Part shown: positions 42,623 to 51,497 of the stretch, piece after piece
Layout of the letters: each line of letters begins with the position of its first letter
How positions within the stretch are numbered: the stretch's first letter is position 1
Source: an uncultured bacterium
GTDB taxonomy: Bacteria > Elusimicrobiota > Elusimicrobia > Elusimicrobiales > Elusimicrobiaceae
Length of the DNA stretch: 64,000 nucleotides
Direction: 5' to 3'
NCBI GenBank assembly: GCA_949296525.1
Contig: CASFOP010000001.1
Location: 1-64,000 of the forward strand
The notes under the pieces: generated by a model
What the model was told of the DNA's origin: nothing
The model's database searches: none
What the model saw: the letters and a program-made list of their open reading frames with translations, nothing else
Translations under genes and position numbers: made by a program

Positions 42623-43561
42623 TTATTTTGTTTTCAAATATTCCGTCAGTCGTTTGACAATTTCGGACGAAGCCTTGTTCCCTACGCCTTCCATGCTTTT
42701 GCGCAGGGAATCGGCCCTGCGGCCCGTTCCGGCGCGGTCATAGACATTAAAACGCGCAAAGGTAGTCCCCGCCTGCAAATCCCGCAGGCTGACCGCCGCG
42801 CTGGTGGAAGCCCATATCAGGCCTTTGAGGCGTTCGGAGCCGTATCCGTCCACCTGTGCGTCTGCTTCCACGGACAACATTGCAGAAGAGTCTTCCGGCC
42901 CGACAACGCTTAAACCCATTTGGTTGACGGCATCGGTAATCAGCGAAAGCAATACTGCGTTCTCTTCTCCGCGCACCACGGCGGCCACTTTGACGGAAGC
43001 CAGGCGGTCATTATAAAGTTTTTTATAATTTTCAAAGCGCTGTGTTTCGTAACCGCTTTGCTCCTCACTGACGAAAACATACAAATCCTGCACCACATTG
43101 CGCTGTTTAATCAGCGGTTCCATGGCAAAAGCCGCCCGCAGGCCCGCAAATTTATCGTCCGTGGCCTGCAGCTGCGAGGCCAGCGCCCCCAGCCGCGCAT
43201 CCAGCGCATTGGCAGGCACCTGCAAAATCAGCTCCGCCGTCTGACGTTTCAGTACGGCCAGCGCAAAATAATTCTTTTTGTCTTTACTGCTTTTGTCTCG
43301 CCAGACCTTATCCACGGAAACATTGGCCATGATGTCATTGATTTGTGTGATATCTTTGGCATCCGGCACATTTTGGTAAAAACTCTGGCGCATATTGGCC
43401 AGCGCATTGGCCGAGGCTGCCTCTTTGTCCGCGCCTTCTCCGGCCACGACGTAATAGGCCTTCTGGTCATACTTGCCCATTTGGTAGCTGACCGTATTTT
43501 TATTGACGCCCGCGCAGGCGCAAAGCCCCAGGGCCGCCAGCAAAACCGTTATTTTTTTCAT
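42623..43561 (-). CDS. LPP20-like lipoprotein
   Basis: 312 aa. I use the start at 43561 (MKKITVLL), where GAGGGG lies upstream and the protein begins with a lipoprotein signal (LGLCAC). The longer frame would bury this. After the lipobox comes a segment with AYYVVAGEGADKEAASANAL, typical of LPP20-type domains, then a second, similar alpha/beta domain with the pattern RLASVKVAAVVRG. It lies in the operon next to COG3014-like and LpoB-like lipoproteins. These three occur together in other bacteria and are linked to activation of penicillin-binding proteins. Confidence 0.8.
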   Translation of the reverse strand: MKKITVLLAALGLCACAGVNKNTVSYQMGKYDQKAYYVVAGEGADKEAASANALANMRQSFYQNVPDAKDITQINDIMANVSVDKVWRDKSSKDKKNYFALAVLKRQTAELILQVPANALDARLGALASQLQATDDKFAGLRAAFAMEPLIKQRNVVQDLYVFVSEEQSGYETQRFENYKKLYNDRLASVKVAAVVRGEENAVLLSLITDAVNQMGLSVVGPEDSSAMLSVEADAQVDGYGSERLKGLIWASTSAAVSLRDLQAGTTFARFNVYDRAGTGRRADSLRKSMEGVGNKASSEIVKRLTEYLKTK

Positions 43562-43568
43562 TGTCCCC

Positions 43569-44879
43569 TCACTTGGCCGTGCGGTAATGCAAATACACGC
43601 GCCCGCCGGCCAAAACCGGCACATTTTCAAAAGTATGTTCACCTACTATATTACCAAATCCATCCCGAAAACGCAGGACAATATCCTGCCGTCCGGCAGG
43701 CACGTAAAAACGCGTCATGCGAAACTGTGCCGGCAGCGTAAACCACTGGCGCGTGTCAGCTTTTTCCGTAGCCGCGCCTAAAATACCTACCAGCATTTCA
43801 GCCAGGCTTCCCGCGGAGTCATTGTCCGTCGCATTGCCGACGGCGTGCCCCGCCTGTACCGCCGCCACACGCTTGGCCGCCGCACGCAGGGCCAAACGCA
43901 GTAAGGTGACGGCTTCATTTTCTTTTAAATCCGTTTCCGCTGCGCCGGCCACATCTCCCATCAACACGGTGCGGTAGATGCGGCCGTCCTGCGTAACGGC
44001 TTCGGAAGTTTTAATCATATACGGCTGCGCCTGCAGTACGGGATAAGCCACGGTAACAGAATTGCCCAGCAAGCCAGTCATAATGGCATTTTGAAGGGCA
44101 GGATCGGCATCCCGTCCTTCTTCCAGGGTTTGTATCAGCGGCCAAAGGCGGCCCCAGGCCACCTGAAAAGTCCGGCTGATTTTCAGCGGCACCACGCCGT
44201 TGGCATGCACCAGCACCACTTCCCCCCAGCCCTGCACGGGACTTTCAAATTGCGGGTCGAGAGTCAGGCCTCCCGCCCCGTTCAAAGCAGCATAAGCATT
44301 TAAAGCACGCGTGCGCGCAATGCGGGCGTCGTCAAGCTTGCCGGCCGATTCAAATACCAGGCTGGAAAAGTATTGCACAAAAGGGTCATCCCGCCAGCCT
44401 TTTTGCTTACTTCCGCGCAACTGGGCCAGATAGAAAACGGCCTTATTTGCTTCCACCAGGGCCCCGGCCACATCGCCCCTGTCCAAAGAATTCATCGCGC
44501 GATAATAATAGGTCAGCGCCCGTTCATACGGGGCGGGCTGATAAGGAACCGTCAGGTCATTAATCAAATACTGCCCGGCATGTGCGGTAATGCTTTGGGT
44601 GAAGAGCTCCTCCATGCGGTCCTGCGCCAGGGCAAAACGCCCGTCGCTCTGCGCGCTTTGGCCCGCATCATGCAGTACGGTGCCCGTATCCAAATAATAC
44701 AGCAGGGAATCGCGTTTGGAATATTCCTTGTTTTTGGCGTCTTCCAGCTTTTGCTCTGCGGCGGAGAACTCCCCCGCGGCCAGCAATTTGTTGACGTCTT
44801 TTTTATGGCGCAAAGAAGGCGCGCCGCACGCCGTGCAGCACAAAAGCACCGTCAACAGCGTAAACCAGCGCGCCTTCAT
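43569..44879 (-). CDS. COG3014-like lipoprotein of the LpoB locus
   Basis: 436 aa with a lipoprotein-type signal (LLCCTAC). The N-terminal 170 residues are helical and TPR-like: LLYYLDTGTVLHDAG, ALTYYYRAMNSLDRGD and ALVEANKAV. The C-terminal half is beta-rich. This length and layout fit the uncharacterised COG3014 lipoproteins found next to lpoB in gammaproteobacteria. It starts four bases after the LpoB stop and ends seven bases before the LPP20-like gene. Confidence 0.78.
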   Translation of the reverse strand: MKARWFTLLTVLLCCTACGAPSLRHKKDVNKLLAAGEFSAAEQKLEDAKNKEYSKRDSLLYYLDTGTVLHDAGQSAQSDGRFALAQDRMEELFTQSITAHAGQYLINDLTVPYQPAPYERALTYYYRAMNSLDRGDVAGALVEANKAVFYLAQLRGSKQKGWRDDPFVQYFSSLVFESAGKLDDARIARTRALNAYAALNGAGGLTLDPQFESPVQGWGEVVLVHANGVVPLKISRTFQVAWGRLWPLIQTLEEGRDADPALQNAIMTGLLGNSVTVAYPVLQAQPYMIKTSEAVTQDGRIYRTVLMGDVAGAAETDLKENEAVTLLRLALRAAAKRVAAVQAGHAVGNATDNDSAGSLAEMLVGILGAATEKADTRQWFTLPAQFRMTRFYVPAGRQDIVLRFRDGFGNIVGEHTFENVPVLAGGRVYLHYRTAK

Positions 44880-44883
44880 AAAT

Positions 44884-45474
44884 TTACCAGCTTACTTTGC
44901 TTCTTTTTACGTACTTTTTAATTTGTTTTTGGCCGTTCCAGACAATCTGGTTAGTTTCAATGTCAATCAGCTTCATATTGACTTGATAAAAGACCACGGC
45001 CTCTTTGCTCTGCGAATCCACTATGGAGTTCAGCACGCCCGAGAGCATGTAGTCGGCGCCCACCTCGCGCCCGAAAGCCTTGCGCGTTTCTTCGGAGGCA
45101 AACTCGTCTTGCTCCAGCCTTTCCTGACGCACCTCGCCGCGTTCGTCCTTGCTGGCTACAAACGCCACCTTGCCCGAATTAATCAGCGCGCGCTGCATTT
45201 CTTCCACAAACGCATTGGTATTAATATGCTCCATGCTGTCATTGGTTACGCTGCCGACAATCACCGTAGGCTCTTTGCCCAGACGCAGGGTGGCCTTGTT
45301 ATACCAGCCGGAATTTAAACAATCATTAATCATTTCCTGGGCTACCATTTGCGAATCGGTGTCATTCCAGCGGCCGCTGACGTCTTTTATTTCGTGCGTA
45401 TCCAGCCGCTCCACTTTGGTGCCGCAGGCAAACAAAAACGGCAACACCAGCAGTCCCATACAAAGTTTCTTCAT
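44884..45474 (-). CDS. lpoB: LpoB-like penicillin-binding-protein activator
   Basis: Lipoprotein of 196 aa (signal FLFAC, Cys17). The mature part carries the LpoB/COG3417 blocks: DVSGRWNDTDSQMVAQEMI, PTVIVGSVTNDSMEHINTN, FGREVGADYMLSGVLNS and YQVNMKLIDIETNQIVWNGQ. In enterobacteria LpoB reaches from the outer membrane to stimulate PBP1b. Here the linker is short. GGAGGG precedes the ATG. It is the second gene in the operon. Confidence 0.9.
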   Translation of the reverse strand: MKKLCMGLLVLPFLFACGTKVERLDTHEIKDVSGRWNDTDSQMVAQEMINDCLNSGWYNKATLRLGKEPTVIVGSVTNDSMEHINTNAFVEEMQRALINSGKVAFVASKDERGEVRQERLEQDEFASEETRKAFGREVGADYMLSGVLNSIVDSQSKEAVVFYQVNMKLIDIETNQIVWNGQKQIKKYVKRSKVSW

Positions 45475-45496
45475 AGGTTATCCCTCCGGATACAAC

Positions 45497-45922
45497 TTAT
45501 AAATCCATTTTGGAGCAAATTGCCGCACCGGCCAGAGAGCCATCCTCATGGTTGCAGGTAATTTCCCCGCTTTCCAGCTCCACGCTAAACCATTTCGGAT
45601 ATTTGGTATTGCTAACGCGAATTGTATCCGCTTCCTCCAGCATAAAATCATAATGCGGGCAGTGCAGCACGGTTTGATTGTCCTTAACAGACAAGGGACA
45701 TGAAAGCTCCAGTCCCAGTTGCGTAAAATCAGCCGTATAAAAGCCGTTTTCCGCAAAAAAAGCCTGCTCTGCGGCGGCCAATTCTTTGGCAGTTTGGGCG
45801 GCTTGTTGCGCATAGCGGATATCTGTTCTTTTTTGCCACTGCGGCCACATAAACGCCACACCGAAACCTACCACCAGAAAAATGCCCAGCATAATTTTAT
45901 GCACGATTCCGTCTTTATTCAT
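45497..45922 (-). CDS. Pilin-like protein without prepilin cleavage site
   Basis: 141 aa. The N-terminal helix (about 8-25) is followed by pilin-type features: WQKRTDIRYAQQAAQTAKEL, AEQAFFAENGFYTADFTQLG, and a Cys-flanked tail CNHEDGSLAGAAICSKMDL that matches the C-terminal disulfide region of the true pilins here. The FTLIELL block and its Glu are missing. A signal anchor beginning MNKDGIVHKIMLG stands in its place. It would stay in the inner membrane. First gene of the lipoprotein operon, with AGGAGA before the ATG. Confidence 0.7.
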   Translation of the reverse strand: MNKDGIVHKIMLGIFLVVGFGVAFMWPQWQKRTDIRYAQQAAQTAKELAAAEQAFFAENGFYTADFTQLGLELSCPLSVKDNQTVLHCPHYDFMLEEADTIRVSNTKYPKWFSVELESGEITCNHEDGSLAGAAICSKMDL

Positions 45923-45976
45923 TTCGTCTCCTTTTACAGGGGATTTTTTTATATTGTAGCAAAAGCAAAGCCCTTT

Positions 45977-46924
45977 TTAACGAGGCGCTTTCAGGGTCTT
46001 ATGCCGCCCCAATACTTCCGTAATGTAAAAATATTTAAAACGGCGGAAAAAGGGCGTCAGCCACGGCGAAAGCACCACTGTCAGCACCGCCAGAATAATC
46101 AGCCCTATGCCCAGCGCCACCGTCCGCGTGAACGGTTCTCCGAACACCCATACGCCTACACTGACAGCGGTAACAGATTCCATGGCCCCCAATACCGATG
46201 TACGGGTAGACCCTAAATGTTTGATGGCATACACCAGCGTCATATTGGAAGCCACTGTACACACCAGGGCAAGCAACGTCAAATTGATATCGCTGCGCCA
46301 GTCCGGCACACGCTGGAATTGCTCCGTCCCCAGCGCAATCAACAAAAGCCCCACTGCGGCAAACAGGAAAATATAGAAATTTAACTTTAAAAGCCCCAGG
46401 TCTTTGACGCAGGAGCGGTTGACCCACACAATATACAGGGCATACGAAAGGGCAGAACATAAATCTATCAAAATCCCCAGCGGGCTGGGATGTCCGCCCG
46501 TACCGCCACCCAAAGACAGCACCGCCACCCCGCCAAAAGCCAATCCCAGTGCCACAAAAGTCCAAAGAGACTTTTTCTCCTTAAACACCCATATCATAAT
46601 CAACATAACAAAAACGGGATATAAGAAGTTAATAGTTGTCGCCACGCCGCTGGCCAGATAATTGTATGACCACAGCAGAAATACCGCCGATCCGTCATAA
46701 AACAGGCTCAGCCCTGCCAGCGTCCACAGCTGCCTCCGCGTAACAAGCAGGTTTTGGCGTCTAAGCAACAAAATCCCTCCCAACATCAGCGCGGCAATGG
46801 TAAAACGGTAAAACAAAATGGAAGGGAAATGCATGCCCGCGGCCATCAGCGGCAGCGTAAACAGTGGGATCAGCCCAAATGTGGAAGAGGTGGCCAGCGC
46901 AGCCAAAAAACCTTTAAAGCTCAT
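45977..46924 (-). CDS. DMT-superfamily EamA-type transporter
   Basis: 315 aa with ten membrane helices in two EamA repeats (about 5-140 and 155-295). The second repeat ends with GEPFTRTVALGIGLIILAVL, typical for the family. Exporter of metabolites or amino acids, substrate unknown. I set the start at 46924 (MSFKGFL). Upstream codons in the longer frame precede the promoter's -10 box. Confidence 0.88.
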   Translation of the reverse strand: MSFKGFLAALATSSTFGLIPLFTLPLMAAGMHFPSILFYRFTIAALMLGGILLLRRQNLLVTRRQLWTLAGLSLFYDGSAVFLLWSYNYLASGVATTINFLYPVFVMLIMIWVFKEKKSLWTFVALGLAFGGVAVLSLGGGTGGHPSPLGILIDLCSALSYALYIVWVNRSCVKDLGLLKLNFYIFLFAAVGLLLIALGTEQFQRVPDWRSDINLTLLALVCTVASNMTLVYAIKHLGSTRTSVLGAMESVTAVSVGVWVFGEPFTRTVALGIGLIILAVLTVVLSPWLTPFFRRFKYFYITEVLGRHKTLKAPR

Positions 46925-46930
46925 ATATAT

Positions 46931-46936
46931 ATTGTA
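46931..46936 (-). promoter_or_regulatory. -10 of a leaderless promoter (EamA transporter)
   Basis: On the minus strand TACAAT ends exactly 6 bases before the ATG at 46924. There is no Shine-Dalgarno. Confidence 0.6.
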
Positions 46937-47079
46937 TAAATTAGGCCCTATATCCCAAAAGCCCGCTAGTATATTATCCCCGACAGGGCATGGCGCCGTT
47001 CTCATTTCAGCGGCGTGGGCTTGTCCATGTATCCGCCCACAACCGGTAAAGTAAAATGACAAATACAGCGGAGATTCAT

Positions 47080-47107
47080 AAAAAACCCCGCCTTTTAAGC
47101 GGGGTTT
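47080..47107 (-). terminator. Terminator of the hydrogenase operon
   Basis: AAACCCCGC/GCGGGGTTT is followed on the minus strand by six T residues, just past hydA. Confidence 0.88.
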
Positions 47108-47125
47108 GATGAATAAACGGCTTGT

Positions 47126-48859
47126 TTAATCCTGGTATTTTTTGGACTTGTAATGCGTATGCAGCAGTTTGTGCGCCACGGGGCCGCCTATTTTGTCCAA
47201 AATGCGCCCGTACAGCGCCTGTACGCCGCTGTTATCCTGAGACTTATAGGCCAGCTCGGTATCTTCTTTATACAAGCCTTCGGCGCGCGTTTTGCGCAGG
47301 GCCCAGCCTTCAAACTGCGGCTGGCCCGCGCCGGCCACGCAGCCGCCCTGGCAGGACATAACTTCAATAAAGTCGTAATTGTCCTTGCCGGCTTTGATGT
47401 CGTCCAACAGCTTGCGTGCATTTTTAAGCCCGCTGACCACGGCGCAGCGTATTTTCTTGTCGCCGATGACCACGGTTTTTTCTTTAAACACTTTGCTTTC
47501 GCGCAGGCTGGAAAACTTGACGCTGCGCGCATTTTCGGGATCCAGCTCCGCCACAGCGTAGCGCAGGGCGGCCTCCATCACGCCGCCGGACGCGCCGAAA
47601 ATAACGCCCGCGCCGGTCTTGGTGCCGAAAGGCATGTCAAACCACTCGTTCTCCAGGTTGACGAAATCAATGCCCGCTTCTTTAATCATACGTGCCAGAC
47701 CGACGGTGGTTACCACATAATCGGTGTCCGGATTGCCGTTGACGTAAAATTCGCCGCGTTTGGCTTCGGCTTTTTTGGCCGAGCACGGCATAACGGCTAC
47801 CACCACCAAGTCTTCGCGTTTGCCGCCTCTTTCCTCAAAGTCCGCTTTCAGCACGGGGCCCATCATCTGCATGGGCGAACGCGCGGTGGAGAGGTTGGGG
47901 ATAAATTCGGGGGCGAATTTTTCCACATAATTGACCCACGCGGGGCAGCAGCTGGTCAGCTGCGGCAGGTTGGTTCCTTTTTTGAAACGCTCCAGAAATT
48001 CCGTTGCTTCTTCCACAATGGTCAAATCCGCCGCGAAGGCTGTGTCATACACATAGTCAAAGCCCAGCATGCGCAGCGCGGTGGCGATTTTGCCGTCAAT
48101 AGGCTCCCCGGCGGGCAGGCCGAAAATTTCGCCCAGTCCCACGCGCACGGCCGGCGCGATGTGCACGGCCACTTTTTTCTTGGGGTCGTTGATGGCTTTA
48201 AACACTTCTTCAATTTCCGAAGAGTTCGGCATCAAAGCCCCCGTGGGGCACACGCGCGCGCACTGGCCGCAGGCCACACATTCGTGGCTTTCGCCCAGTT
48301 CTTTGTTAAACGCGGTGGCGATTTTGGACTTAAACCCGCGGAACGCGAAATCAATGGCGCCGATGCCCTGCACCTCGTTGCAGATGCGCACGCAGTTGCC
48401 GCACAGGATGCATTTGCTGTGGTCGCGCACCAGGGCGGGAGAGGTGGCGTCTTTGTGGCTGTCCAGCTTTTTGGATTTAAAACGGATTTCCGTTACGTCC
48501 ATATCCTTGGCCAGCTTCTGCAATTTGCAGTTGTTGGATTTGCTGCACAGCGTGCAGTCATGGTTGCCCGAAGAAAGCAGCAGCTCCAGGTTAATGCGGC
48601 GCAAATGGCGGATTTCGTCACTGTTTACGCGCACTTTCATGCCGTCCTTGGGCGTAACGGTGCAGGAAGCCAAAATGCCCATGCCCTCAATTTCCACCAG
48701 GCACAGGCGGCAGGCGCCGTATACGGCCAGCTCCGGATGGTAACAGAACGTAACAATATTATATCCCGCCTTGCGTACCAGCTCCAGCAGGTTTTTCTCT
48801 CCCTGTATAGGTACTCTTTTTCCTTCAATCGTAACAAAACCTTGTTCTTTATTTTCCAT
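47126..48859 (-). CDS. hydA: [FeFe] hydrogenase catalytic subunit of NADH-linked HydABC
   Basis: 577 aa. An N-terminal [2Fe-2S] ferredoxin domain (about 1-78) is followed by the NuoG-like His/Cys cluster site (NHDCTLCSKSNNC), two [4Fe-4S] sites (CILCGNCVRIC, CVACGQCARVC) and the H-cluster domain. The H-cluster motifs are TSCCPAW (L1), MPCSAKKAE (L2) and EVMSCQGGCVAGAGQP (L3). L3 usually reads GGGQP, so the middle Gly is Ala. The C-terminal KYQD tail is short. Together with hydB and hydC it makes the trimeric enzyme that evolves H2 from NADH plus reduced ferredoxin in fermenters. Third gene of the operon, with GGGGAG before the ATG. Confidence 0.96.
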   Translation of the reverse strand: MENKEQGFVTIEGKRVPIQGEKNLLELVRKAGYNIVTFCYHPELAVYGACRLCLVEIEGMGILASCTVTPKDGMKVRVNSDEIRHLRRINLELLLSSGNHDCTLCSKSNNCKLQKLAKDMDVTEIRFKSKKLDSHKDATSPALVRDHSKCILCGNCVRICNEVQGIGAIDFAFRGFKSKIATAFNKELGESHECVACGQCARVCPTGALMPNSSEIEEVFKAINDPKKKVAVHIAPAVRVGLGEIFGLPAGEPIDGKIATALRMLGFDYVYDTAFAADLTIVEEATEFLERFKKGTNLPQLTSCCPAWVNYVEKFAPEFIPNLSTARSPMQMMGPVLKADFEERGGKREDLVVVAVMPCSAKKAEAKRGEFYVNGNPDTDYVVTTVGLARMIKEAGIDFVNLENEWFDMPFGTKTGAGVIFGASGGVMEAALRYAVAELDPENARSVKFSSLRESKVFKEKTVVIGDKKIRCAVVSGLKNARKLLDDIKAGKDNYDFIEVMSCQGGCVAGAGQPQFEGWALRKTRAEGLYKEDTELAYKSQDNSGVQALYGRILDKIGGPVAHKLLHTHYKSKKYQD

Positions 48860-48871
48860 AACACGCTCCCC

Positions 48872-50752
48872 TTATGCGCCGGTAATGACCGCGCCGAATT
48901 TGCAGGTGCTCTTGCAGCCGCCGCATTTGATACATTTTTTGGGGTCAATATGATGGGGTTTGCCCACCTCGCCCGAGATGGCCTGCACGGGGCAGGCGCG
49001 TTTGCACATGCCGCAGCCTTTACACTTGTCGGCCACGATTTCAAAGCGCGCCAGCGCCTTGCACACGCCGGCGGGACAGCGTTTTTCCACCACGTGGGCC
49101 AGGTATTCGTCTTTAAAGTGCTTGAGCGTGGACAGCACCGGATTGGGCGCGGTTTTGCCCAGCGCGCAGAGGGAAGCCTTCTGCACGGCTTTTGCCAGGT
49201 CTTCCAGGTTTTCCAGCGTTTTGAGCGTCGCGCGGCCTTCCACAATATCGTTGAGCATGGTCAGCATCTGCTCCGTGCCTTCGCGGCACGGCACGCATTT
49301 GCCGCAGGATTCGCGCTGCGTAAATTCCAGGAAGAAGCGCGCCACATTGACCATACAGGTTTTGTCGTTCATTACCACCAACCCGCCGGAGCCGACCATG
49401 GCCCCCACGGATTTGAGCGAATCAAAATCCAGAGGAATGTCCAAATGTTCTCTGGTCAGGCACCCGCCCGAAGGCCCGCCGATTTGCGCGGCCTTGAAAG
49501 CGGCCTTATTTACCGTGCCGTCGTCGTTGGTAGTGCCGCCGGCCACGTCGTCAATCACCTGGCGCAGCGTAGTGCCCATGGGCACTTCCACCAAGCCCGT
49601 ATTGGCAATGTGTCCCGTCACGGCAAACGTCTTGGTGCCGGGGCTGGTCAGCGTGCCGATTTTCTTAAACTCTTTGGCGCCCATTTCCATAATTTTAGCC
49701 ACGGTAGCCAGGGTTTCCACATTGTTAATGACGGTGGGTTTGCCAAACAAGCCTTTCTGGCTGGGGAAGGGCGGCTTGACATTGGGCATGCCGCGTTTGC
49801 CTTCCACGGAAGCGATCAGCGCGGTTTCCTCGCCGCACACGAAAGCGCCCGCGCCTTCCATGACGTGAATGTCAAAATCTTTGCCGGAGCCGAACAGATT
49901 TTTGCCCAACAGGCCCAGTTCTTCGGCCTGCTTAATAGCGGTACGCATGCGCTGTACCGCCAGCGGGTATTCCATACGCACATAGATATACCCTTCATCG
50001 GCGCCGATGGCGCGCGCGGCAATCATCATGCCTTCAATCACGGCGTTGGGGTTGCCTTCCATGACGCTGCGGTCCATAAATGCGCCCGGGTCGCCTTCGT
50101 CGGCGTTGCAGATGACGTATTTTTTGGGTCCTTTTTCAATGCGCGTCAAATCCCACTTTTTGCCGGTGGGAAAGCCGCCGCCGCCGCGCCCGCGCAGGCC
50201 CGACTCCATAATTTCTTTGCAGACTTCTTCATCGGTCATTTGCGTATAGGCGCGCTTGGCCTGGGCATAACCGCCGTGGGCGATGTATTCGTTGATATCC
50301 TCGGGGTTGATGCGGCCGCAGTCATGCAGCAAAATGCGTTCCTGCTTGGAATAAAAAGGGATTTCGGCCGTGGTTTTGCAATGCTTGTGGGAGTTCGGAT
50401 CCACATACAGTAAACGCTCCACCGGCTCTCCTTTCAGAATCGTTTTTTCCACGATTTCGGGCACGTCTTCGGGTTTGACATGTGTATAAAAAATATCATT
50501 GACGCTGACCAGCGGACCGGCGGCGCAGAAGCCGCGGCAGCCGCTGATGCTGATGTAATTTTCGTGGCAGCCTTTGGTAATGTTGAGGCAATAGCCGATT
50601 TTGTGCTTTTCCAGTTCTTTTTGGAAAGCGTCATACACTTTCATACTGCCGCCGGCTATACAGCCCGTGCCGCCGCAAATGGTAACGCGGCCGGTCACTT
50701 TTTTATACGCGTCATTATATTCTTTGGAAATTTGTTCAATGGTTTTAGGCAT
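48872..50752 (-). CDS. hydB: NuoF-like flavin subunit of NADH-linked [FeFe] hydrogenase
   Basis: 626 aa. An N-terminal thioredoxin-like [2Fe-2S] region (CGGTGCIAGG) is followed by the NADH/FMN domain (GLRGRGGGGFPTGKKW, CNADEGDPGAFMDR), the [4Fe-4S] site ESCGKCVPCREG, and two C-terminal ferredoxin clusters (CKGCGMCKRAC, CIKCGGCKSTC). This is the HydB layout where NADH oxidation and ferredoxin chemistry meet. I set the start at 50752 (MPKTIEQ), where GGAGG is upstream. It overlaps the hydC stop by eight bases. Confidence 0.95.
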   Translation of the reverse strand: MPKTIEQISKEYNDAYKKVTGRVTICGGTGCIAGGSMKVYDAFQKELEKHKIGYCLNITKGCHENYISISGCRGFCAAGPLVSVNDIFYTHVKPEDVPEIVEKTILKGEPVERLLYVDPNSHKHCKTTAEIPFYSKQERILLHDCGRINPEDINEYIAHGGYAQAKRAYTQMTDEEVCKEIMESGLRGRGGGGFPTGKKWDLTRIEKGPKKYVICNADEGDPGAFMDRSVMEGNPNAVIEGMMIAARAIGADEGYIYVRMEYPLAVQRMRTAIKQAEELGLLGKNLFGSGKDFDIHVMEGAGAFVCGEETALIASVEGKRGMPNVKPPFPSQKGLFGKPTVINNVETLATVAKIMEMGAKEFKKIGTLTSPGTKTFAVTGHIANTGLVEVPMGTTLRQVIDDVAGGTTNDDGTVNKAAFKAAQIGGPSGGCLTREHLDIPLDFDSLKSVGAMVGSGGLVVMNDKTCMVNVARFFLEFTQRESCGKCVPCREGTEQMLTMLNDIVEGRATLKTLENLEDLAKAVQKASLCALGKTAPNPVLSTLKHFKDEYLAHVVEKRCPAGVCKALARFEIVADKCKGCGMCKRACPVQAISGEVGKPHHIDPKKCIKCGGCKSTCKFGAVITGA

Positions 50753-51227
50753 TTTTGGCCTCCGCGGCGGCAATATCGTCAATCAGTTTTACGGCCTGCG
50801 CGGGGGTAATCTGCCCGTGCACCGTTTCATCAATAACCATCACGGGCGCCAGCCCGCACGCACCCAGGCACGAAACGCATTCCAGCGTAAACAGGCCGTC
50901 CTCAGTGGTGTCCTGCCCGTCTTTGAGTTTGAGCTTGTCTTTGACGGTATTAATGACAAAAGAAGAGCCCTTTACGTGGCAGGCCGTGCCGTTGCACACG
51001 CGGATAATGTGTTTGCCTTTGGGCGTAATGGCGAAATGCGCAAAAAACGTCGCCACGCCGAATACGCGGGCAGGCGATATTTCCAGTTTGTCGGCAATAT
51101 GACGCATTACGTCTTCGGGTAAATAGCGGTATAAATCCTGCACTTGCTGCAGAATAGGGATAAGCTGTGCCGGATCACAGCCGTGTTCTTTAAGTATTTT
51201 GTCCACGGGGGCGAACTTTTCTGTCAT
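50745..51227 (-). CDS. hydC: NuoE-like [2Fe-2S] subunit of NADH-linked [FeFe] hydrogenase
   Basis: 160 aa from the ATG at 51227 (AGGAGA upstream). An N-terminal helical part is followed by the thioredoxin-like ferredoxin with the four cluster Cys in VCNGTACHVKG and LECVSCLGACGLAP. First gene of hydCBA. The order C-B-A matches other HydABC loci. No maturation genes (hydE, hydF, hydG) are in the window. Confidence 0.95.
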   Translation of the reverse strand: MTEKFAPVDKILKEHGCDPAQLIPILQQVQDLYRYLPEDVMRHIADKLEISPARVFGVATFFAHFAITPKGKHIIRVCNGTACHVKGSSFVINTVKDKLKLKDGQDTTEDGLFTLECVSCLGACGLAPVMVIDETVHGQITPAQAVKLIDDIAAAEAKNA

Positions 51228-51335
51228 GGTTTCTCCTGTTTGAGTAACTGCCAAAAACTGTGCGACGGGCCGCGCGCGGGGAAGCGCGTAGCCTTTACTG
51301 CGGTGAAAATGAAACTTAGGACGGCTTACTTCCTT

Positions 51336-51364
51336 ATTATAGTAAGAGCGGCGCGGGCTGTCAA
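51336..51364 (-). promoter_or_regulatory. Consensus sigma70 promoter of hydCBA
   Basis: On the minus strand TTGACA (51359-51364) and TATAAT (51336-51341) are exactly 17 bases apart, a perfect match to consensus. A leader of about 100 bases separates it from hydC. This strength contrasts with the leaderless promoters around it. Confidence 0.85.
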
Positions 51365-51373
51365 CGAATTAAA

Positions 51374-51387
51374 TTACCGCGCGGTAA
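51374..51387. promoter_or_regulatory. Palindromic operator candidate upstream of hydCBA
   Basis: The perfect 14-bp palindrome TTACCGCGCGGTAA lies about ten bases upstream of the -35 box, centred near -51. That is a usual place for an activator or for a redox-sensing repressor. It does not match the Rex consensus that I know. Confidence 0.5.
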
Positions 51388-51497
51388 ACACTCTTGCCCG
51401 TATATAAATATAAGCCTTTTCGGCGCAAAAACACGGGCCGAAAGGCCCATACAAACAAAAGAAAAGTAATTAGGGAAGGAAATAAAAAAAGGTCAGT

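Noticed and set aside
47153-50413. 1086-codon open frame on the plus strand opposite hydA/hydB
   Set aside because: Mirror of the highly GC-rich minus-strand hydrogenase genes. The predicted protein is low-complexity (His/Ala/Gly/Phe-rich) with no family features, and hydA and hydB are certain.
51228-51335. Riboswitch in the leader of hydCBA
   Set aside because: The leader of about 100 bases has GC-rich stretches but no aptamer that I recognise, and no terminator-antiterminator pair.
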